From CAZHUN01 sp043801115 (lineage in GTDB: Archaea; Iainarchaeota; Iainarchaeia; Iainarchaeales; UBA10191): DNA of 8,415 nucleotides. Below, piece by piece: positions 5,293-8,415 of the stretch; the first letter of the stretch is position 1; every line of letters begins with the position of its first letter. The translations under genes and the position numbers were made by a program. Location: assembly GCA_043801115.1 (NCBI GenBank), contig JAZDMJ010000034.1, positions 1 to 8,415 of the forward strand, read 5' to 3'. The notes under the pieces are model-generated. The model did not search any database. It was not told where the DNA came from and saw only the letters and a program-made list of their open reading frames with translations.

Positions 5293-6066
5293 TTACTTGT
5301 TTTCTAGAATTCGCCTGATTTGCAGTAGGTTATGAATATGATAATCGGGAGAAATTCTCACTTTTTTCCTTCTGAATGGATCGTATAGAGCAACTTTCAT
5401 TCCGATGGATTGCGCATTTTTGCAGGCGGTTTGGCTGTCGTCCACGAGCAAGCATTCTTCGGGCAGGAGCTTGACTTTGTGTTTTTGGCGCATTTTTTTC
5501 AAGAATAATTCGAAAGGTTTGGGGCTGGTCTTTTCATAGCCTACTTCGCACGAAATTGAAATATGGTGAAAGTGCTTGTCGAGTTTGATTTCGCGAAGCC
5601 ATTTTTTTCCATACAGAGAATTCGAATCACTTGCGATTCCGAGATAGTATTTTCGTTTTGCAAGCCACTTCAACACTTTTCTCGCATTGGGAGAAAGCGA
5701 TTTTTCCGCACCGAAATCTTTGAAGGCATAATCATACGCGAGGTGCATTTTGCGTGCCAATATCCAACTCGGCTTTTTGATGCCCAAATAGCGCTGCAAA
5801 TGATAAGAAATGAAAGACATTCTTTGCTTGAATCTAAGCTTGTTCCAGTCCTTGCTCAAGTGATTCCATGCTTCTTCATATTGCTTGGAATTGAACGAAT
5901 AACCGGCTTCGCGTAGAACGTTCAATTCTGGTTGGAATTGGGAAGGCCGTTTCAACAATGCCGCGCCATCATAAAGCGTATCATATATATCAAAAATGAC
6001 ACATTTGATTGGTACTTTCTTTGATTTGCTTTTCCTTTCAGTCATATTCGCCAATATGAGTTTCAT
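5293..6066 (-). CDS. HAD-superfamily hydrolase, third gene of the toxin-antitoxin operon
   Basis: 257 residues from ATG 6066, whose ATGA overlaps the antitoxin stop; an ATG at 6045 (MTERKSKSK) is an alternative start. Further upstream extension in this frame only runs through the antitoxin gene. Motif I is FDIYDTLYDG (nucleophile Asp26, Tyr at +2, Asp at +3), motif II is GIASDSNS (Ser146), motif III is SPKPFELF (Lys183), and motif IV is LLVDDSQ (Asp209, Asp210). The Tyr at +2 in place of the general-acid Asp is seen in dehalogenase-type HADs, so phosphatase activity should not be assumed. A helical cap with GIKKPSW occupies residues 30-130. The last 118 residues match the HAD at 7697-8415 at about 82 positions by eye without gaps, a recent duplication. 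The HAD of the peptide operon is a more distant relative. Overlapping coupling to a toxin-antitoxin pair is unusual. Confidence 0.83.
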   Translation of the reverse strand: MKLILANMTERKSKSKKVPIKCVIFDIYDTLYDGAALLKRPSQFQPELNVLREAGYSFNSKQYEEAWNHLSKDWNKLRFKQRMSFISYHLQRYLGIKKPSWILARKMHLAYDYAFKDFGAEKSLSPNARKVLKWLAKRKYYLGIASDSNSLYGKKWLREIKLDKHFHHISISCEVGYEKTSPKPFELFLKKMRQKHKVKLLPEECLLVDDSQTACKNAQSIGMKVALYDPFRRKKVRISPDYHIHNLLQIRRILENK

Positions 6067-6395
6067 TCGAGCTTTATCTGTATTTCTTTTTTTCCTTTCG
6101 GGATTATCTTGATTTTCAACCCCTTTTTCAACTTGTAATATTGCACCAAATCCGAAGGCAGTGTTACGGCCAAACTCCTGCCCGCATTGATAATCGGCCT
6201 TTTGAAAACGAATTTCGAATTGACTTGGTCGCTTAATTCCTGCATTTGCTCTTCTGTAGAAAAATTCTCGCCGCACTTCTCGCACTTGTAATACGGCGAC
6301 TCTTTGATGACGATTTTTCCGCCATCCAACGCCAATTCTTCGAAATGAAGCACGGCATTTCCGCCGCACAAGTGGCATTTTATTGCTTTTTCCAT
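6063..6395 (-). CDS. Antitoxin with zinc ribbon and AbrB-type DNA-binding domain
   Basis: A 110-residue protein. Residues 7-41 contain two CxxC knuckles (CHLC and CEKC), typical of the zinc-binding half of MqsA-like antitoxins. Residues 65-110 (RPIINAGRSLAVTLPSDL and onward) form a swapped-hairpin AbrB/MazE-type domain, where Arg73 and the VTLP segment are characteristic. MqsA itself has a helix-turn-helix instead, so this is a different combination. Expected role: bind and neutralise the toxin and repress the operon. The start is ATG 6395 with GAGGT (6402-6406) six bases upstream. It overlaps the toxin end by 16 bases and the HAD start by 4, so the three genes are translationally linked. The operator is probably in or near copy 3 of the element, upstream of the toxin. 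Confidence 0.8.
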   Translation of the reverse strand: MEKAIKCHLCGGNAVLHFEELALDGGKIVIKESPYYKCEKCGENFSTEEQMQELSDQVNSKFVFKRPIINAGRSLAVTLPSDLVQYYKLKKGLKIKIIPKGKKEIQIKLE

Positions 6396-6640
6396 AATTC
6401 AACCTCTTTTTCGTTCGCTTCCCACAACGTCAGCACGTGAATGTATTCGCGGGTTTCAATCTTAACCGCAGTCAACAACTCACCTTGAATCTTGAAAACC
6501 GTCTTGAACTTATCCACGCCCTCCTTTACCCGAACCTTCTGCTTTTTGACTTCCCATTCAATCTCACCATAGTTGATTCCCAGCTTCGCCGCCCGCTCGG
6601 CAAAACGGTGCTTGGCATGCAACGACCAACGAACCAACAT
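6380..6640 (-). CDS. DUF4258-like toxin of a type II toxin-antitoxin pair
   Basis: 86 residues from ATG 6640. The opening SLHAKHRFAERAAKLGINYGEIEWEV resembles DUF4258 proteins, which start with a His-x-x-x-R helix and belong to the RelE/MqsR-like RNase toxin neighbourhood. A strand-rich centre with KFKTVFKIQGELLTAVKIE and a terminal HVLTLWEA fits that fold. The order toxin then zinc-ribbon antitoxin, with a 16-bp overlap, is the arrangement used by MqsRA-type pairs. An open frame extends to a TTG at 6691, but its hydrophobic, Cys-containing extension is unlike the family, so ATG 6640 is preferred although no Shine-Dalgarno is visible. It is probably an mRNA interferase; the target is unknown. 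Catalytic residues cannot be assigned with confidence. Confidence 0.68.
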   Translation of the reverse strand: MLVRWSLHAKHRFAERAAKLGINYGEIEWEVKKQKVRVKEGVDKFKTVFKIQGELLTAVKIETREYIHVLTLWEANEKEVELWKKQ

Positions 6641-6710
6641 ATTACAAAAATGGCCCAAGAGGTTAATAAAGCAATACCATATACTAACCAAATAACACCA
6701 AATCTTCGTC

Positions 6711-6810
6711 TTTCGCCACTTTCAAGTAGCTATTAAACGGTTTTGGATTACCTACCCTATTGGCCGATGACGAACTGACAATAACCCTAAACCAGTCTAG
6801 GTAATATACC
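6711..6810. repeat. Three-copy intergenic element, copy 3 (left third diverged)
   Basis: Lies between the divergent toxin and nitrilase-family genes. It shares the CTATTAAA box (6730-6737), a left arm ATTACCTA (6747-6754), the identical 25-bp core (6762-6786) and a right arm TAGGTAAT (6798-6805) with the other copies, in the same orientation. The arms here pair perfectly over 8 bp. The CCTATTTTAACC block of copies 1 and 2 is absent; similarity fades left of about 6711. The right end (GTAATATACC) is AT-rich enough to serve as a TATA box for the rightward gene as well. Confidence 0.78.
6730..6743 (-). promoter_or_regulatory. Candidate TATA/BRE for the toxin-antitoxin-HAD operon
   Basis: Read leftward, this is TTTAATAG preceded by CAAAACCG, as in the other two copies. 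It is 89 nt before the toxin ATG at 6640. It keeps the 24-bp distance to the invariant core even though sequence further left has diverged, which suggests selection on this box. It is a candidate only. Confidence 0.4.
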
Positions 6811-6847
6811 AAAAATAAGGTCGAATTCCGTCAAAAGGAATAACTAG

Positions 6848-6910
6848 ATGGGATACACACTTGTTTGCGGAGAAACAAGTTATGGTCAAAATCGCGTTTA
6901 CTTTGCTTAA
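6848..6910 (+). other. Possible 20-codon upstream ORF overlapping the nitrilase start
   Basis: ATG 6848 to TAA 6910 encodes 20 residues (MGYTLVCGETSYGQNRVYFA), preceded by AAGGA (6836-6840) at an ideal seven-base spacing. That is a better ribosome-binding site than the amidohydrolase itself has. It overlaps the nitrilase start at 6882 in another frame and could control its translation. A chance ORF is equally possible. Confidence 0.2.
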
Positions 6911-7688
6911 GGAAGGCGAGAGCACGAAAGAGCGTTTGAAGAAAGCAGAATTCTTCATCAAAAAGTCGAAAAAATTGAAAGCCGAGATTGTTTGTTTTGG
7001 AGAAACTTTTCCCATTTCGACCAACGATTCAAATGCTCAAAAGAGGGCCGTTCGCGTGCTGGCTATTCTCTCGAAAAATCACAAAATGGCCATTATTGCG
7101 GGCGCAGGAAACAAAAAGTCCAATAAAGCGCTTTACTTTGCAAACGGTCGTTTGATTGGAGAACAGTTGAAGGGCCACTTTTTTGCCAACGAAGTTCGCG
7201 ACGAAAAAGCCGACGACTTTCGCGTTTTTCGATTCAAAAAGTGGAAGATTGGAATTCTTGTCTGCTATGACTTGTTTTTTCCCGAAACCGCGCGCTACTT
7301 GCAACAAAAAGGCGCAGACGCCATCTTTTGCCTTTCTCACGCGTTCAAAGGCCAAAAGTTTTGGGAACCGCTTGCGCTCGTTCGAAGCATGGAAAACCAA
7401 GTTCCTATTGTGTTGAGCGGAACCATCCAACCCGAATACCACATTACTGGGCCAGCTGTTCTAGCCCTCCCAAACAACACAATCTACACGATTGAAAAAG
7501 AGGGTTTGAAAGTAGTCGATGTAGACTTGAAAAAGTGGAAAAAGTTTCGAAAAGCCAAGTCCAATTCGAACATCAAAATAGGAGAATATATCCAAAAAGG
7601 CGTTCAAGGTCCCTTCATGGGCGACGAAAACAAACAGTTTTTGAAAAAATACGTAAAACAAGTCCAAAAACAGACCAAAATTAAATGA
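6882..7688 (+). CDS. Nitrilase-superfamily carbon-nitrogen hydrolase
   Basis: A 268-residue protein with the Glu-Lys-Cys triad of the nitrilase/amidase superfamily. Glu41 is in CFGETFP, Lys97 in EQLKGHFF and the nucleophile Cys128 in ILVCYDLFFPE. The last of these is the signature around the catalytic cysteine, followed by RYLQQKGADAIFCLS as in the family. Members hydrolyse amide C-N bonds (omega-amidases, carbamoylases, aliphatic amidases) in the cytoplasm. The substrate is not evident. ATG 6882 gives the usual N-terminus (MVKIAFTLL) with GGAG at 6869-6872; an in-frame TTG at 6861 is less attractive. A small ORF with a stronger ribosome-binding site overlaps the start. The Lys/Gln-rich C-terminus (QFLKKYVKQVQKQTKIK) extends past the core fold. 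It is transcribed away from the toxin operon, with copy 3 of the repeated element between them, and ends 8 bp from the stop of the converging HAD gene. Confidence 0.88.
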   Translation: MVKIAFTLLKEGESTKERLKKAEFFIKKSKKLKAEIVCFGETFPISTNDSNAQKRAVRVLAILSKNHKMAIIAGAGNKKSNKALYFANGRLIGEQLKGHFFANEVRDEKADDFRVFRFKKWKIGILVCYDLFFPETARYLQQKGADAIFCLSHAFKGQKFWEPLALVRSMENQVPIVLSGTIQPEYHITGPAVLALPNNTIYTIEKEGLKVVDVDLKKWKKFRKAKSNSNIKIGEYIQKGVQGPFMGDENKQFLKKYVKQVQKQTKIK

Positions 7689-7696
7689 AATTCGGT

Positions 7697-8415
7697 TTAC
7701 CCTTTTTCTAAAATTTTCTTGATTTGCAATAGGTTGTGAATTCGATATTCTGGGAAAAAGTTCAATTTTTTTCGCTTAAATGGGTCATAGAGCGCAACTC
7801 TCATCCCAATGGATTGCGCGTTTCGACAAGCGCCCTGGCTGTCGTCAACGACTAGACACTCTTGCGGCTCTAGATTGATTTTATTCTTTTGTTGCATTTT
7901 TTTCAGGAACAATTGAAATGGCTTGGAAGTATTTTTTTCGTAGCCAATCTCGTGGGAGATGGAAATGTGGTGAAAGTGCTTGTCGAGTTTGACTTTTCCA
8001 AGCCATTTTTTGCCATCTTTCGTATGGGCATCGCTTACAATCCCCAAATAGTAACCGTTCTTGGCCAGCCACTTTATGATTTTTCGTGCATTGGGGGAAA
8101 ACATTTGCTCAGGGGTAAAACGCGGGCACAAGCTTGAGAACGCCTTATATATTTTTCTCGCCAAAGCCCAACTCGGCTTTTTAATACCCAAATAGTGTTG
8201 CACATAATAGGAAATGAACTGCTTGCGATTCTTAAACTTCAATTTGTCCCAATTCTTGTAAACCTTCTCCGAAGCCACCAAATACGCTTTTGCCGAAAAA
8301 TGATAACCTGCCTTTCGCAATTCTTCCAATTCCAGCTTTTCTCTATCGTTCAACTGGCGGAGCAACTCAGAATTGTACAACGTGTCTCCCACGCCAAAAA
8401 TGACGCACCTTATCA
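7697..8415 (-). CDS. HAD-family protein lacking the nucleophilic Asp, 5' end beyond window
   Basis: 238 residues are visible, running off the right edge. Motif I reads IRCVIFGVGDTLY: the position of the nucleophilic Asp (FD in both other HADs here) is Gly, encoded GGC. Motifs II (GIVSDAHT), III (TSKPFQLF) and IV (LVVDDSQ) are kept. Without the nucleophile it should not form the phospho- or ester-enzyme intermediate, so it may be a catalytically dead binding or regulatory paralogue, or an early pseudogene with an intact frame. A GTG at 8390-8392 could serve as a start but would drop the front of motif I; homology continues upstream, so the real start is outside the window. About 69% of the last 118 residues match the HAD at 5293-6066 by eye. 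It converges on the nitrilase gene with an 8-bp gap. Confidence 0.8.
   Translation of the reverse strand, partial: IRCVIFGVGDTLYNSELLRQLNDREKLELEELRKAGYHFSAKAYLVASEKVYKNWDKLKFKNRKQFISYYVQHYLGIKKPSWALARKIYKAFSSLCPRFTPEQMFSPNARKIIKWLAKNGYYLGIVSDAHTKDGKKWLGKVKLDKHFHHISISHEIGYEKNTSKPFQLFLKKMQQKNKINLEPQECLVVDDSQGACRNAQSIGMRVALYDPFKRKKLNFFPEYRIHNLLQIKKILEKG

Noticed and set aside
6067..6402. N-terminal extension of the HAD frame to 6402
   Set aside because: It runs through the antitoxin gene in another frame, and its Arg/Gly-rich sequence is unlike HAD N-termini. The antitoxin has CxxC knuckles, an AbrB domain and a ribosome-binding site.
1914..6810. CRISPR array or integron attC sites
   Set aside because: Copies are kilobases apart with genes between, spacers are not regular, and the RYYYAAC/GTTRRRY core sites of attC and any integrase are absent.
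7029..7442. 137-codon leftward ORF inside the nitrilase gene
   Set aside because: An antisense shadow; the rightward frame carries the complete Glu-Lys-Cys triad.

Overview
This AT-rich window looks like a compact genome, most plausibly an archaeon (a DPANN-type lineage would fit). The basis is a zinc-ribbon/AbrB antitoxin with a DUF4258-like toxin, TATA-box-like promoters rather than -35/-10 pairs, and stop-to-stop gene packing. No rRNA, tRNA or replication gene is present, so the assignment is tentative.

Layout, left to right. The 3' end of a SagB-type (nitroreductase-fold) oxidase runs rightward to 293 and abuts a leftward operon. That operon (1900 to 294) encodes an HExxH putative metallopeptidase and an APH/choline-kinase-like phosphotransferase. 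A rightward operon follows (2163-4350): a 45-aa Cys-rich peptide, a radical SAM/SPASM enzyme and a HAD hydrolase. This has the architecture of a RiPP pathway (small precursor plus maturase). It meets a leftward gene for a protein with HEAT-like repeats and a degenerate kinase-like C-lobe (5102-4347). Next is a leftward toxin/antitoxin/HAD operon (6640-5293), then a rightward nitrilase-superfamily amidohydrolase (6882-7688). Last is a leftward HAD gene, cut by the window edge, that is a close paralogue of the previous HAD and has lost its nucleophilic aspartate.

The most unusual non-coding signal is one element present three times in the same orientation (about 1914-2045, 5125-5254 and 6711-6810). 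Each copy lies just upstream of a leftward transcription unit. All share an invariant 25-bp core, imperfect inverted-repeat arms and a TATA-like box facing the leftward genes. Two copies bracket the peptide/radical SAM module plus the HEAT/kinase gene, and the next pair brackets the toxin-antitoxin-HAD operon. The element could be a shared promoter/operator, a structured RNA or a dispersed repeat that helped assemble the region.

Working model (inference): the 2163-4350 operon makes a small Cys/Asp-rich product modified by the radical SAM enzyme. Neighbouring HAD, kinase-like, peptidase and SagB-type genes may belong to the same accessory region, possibly under common control through the repeated element.
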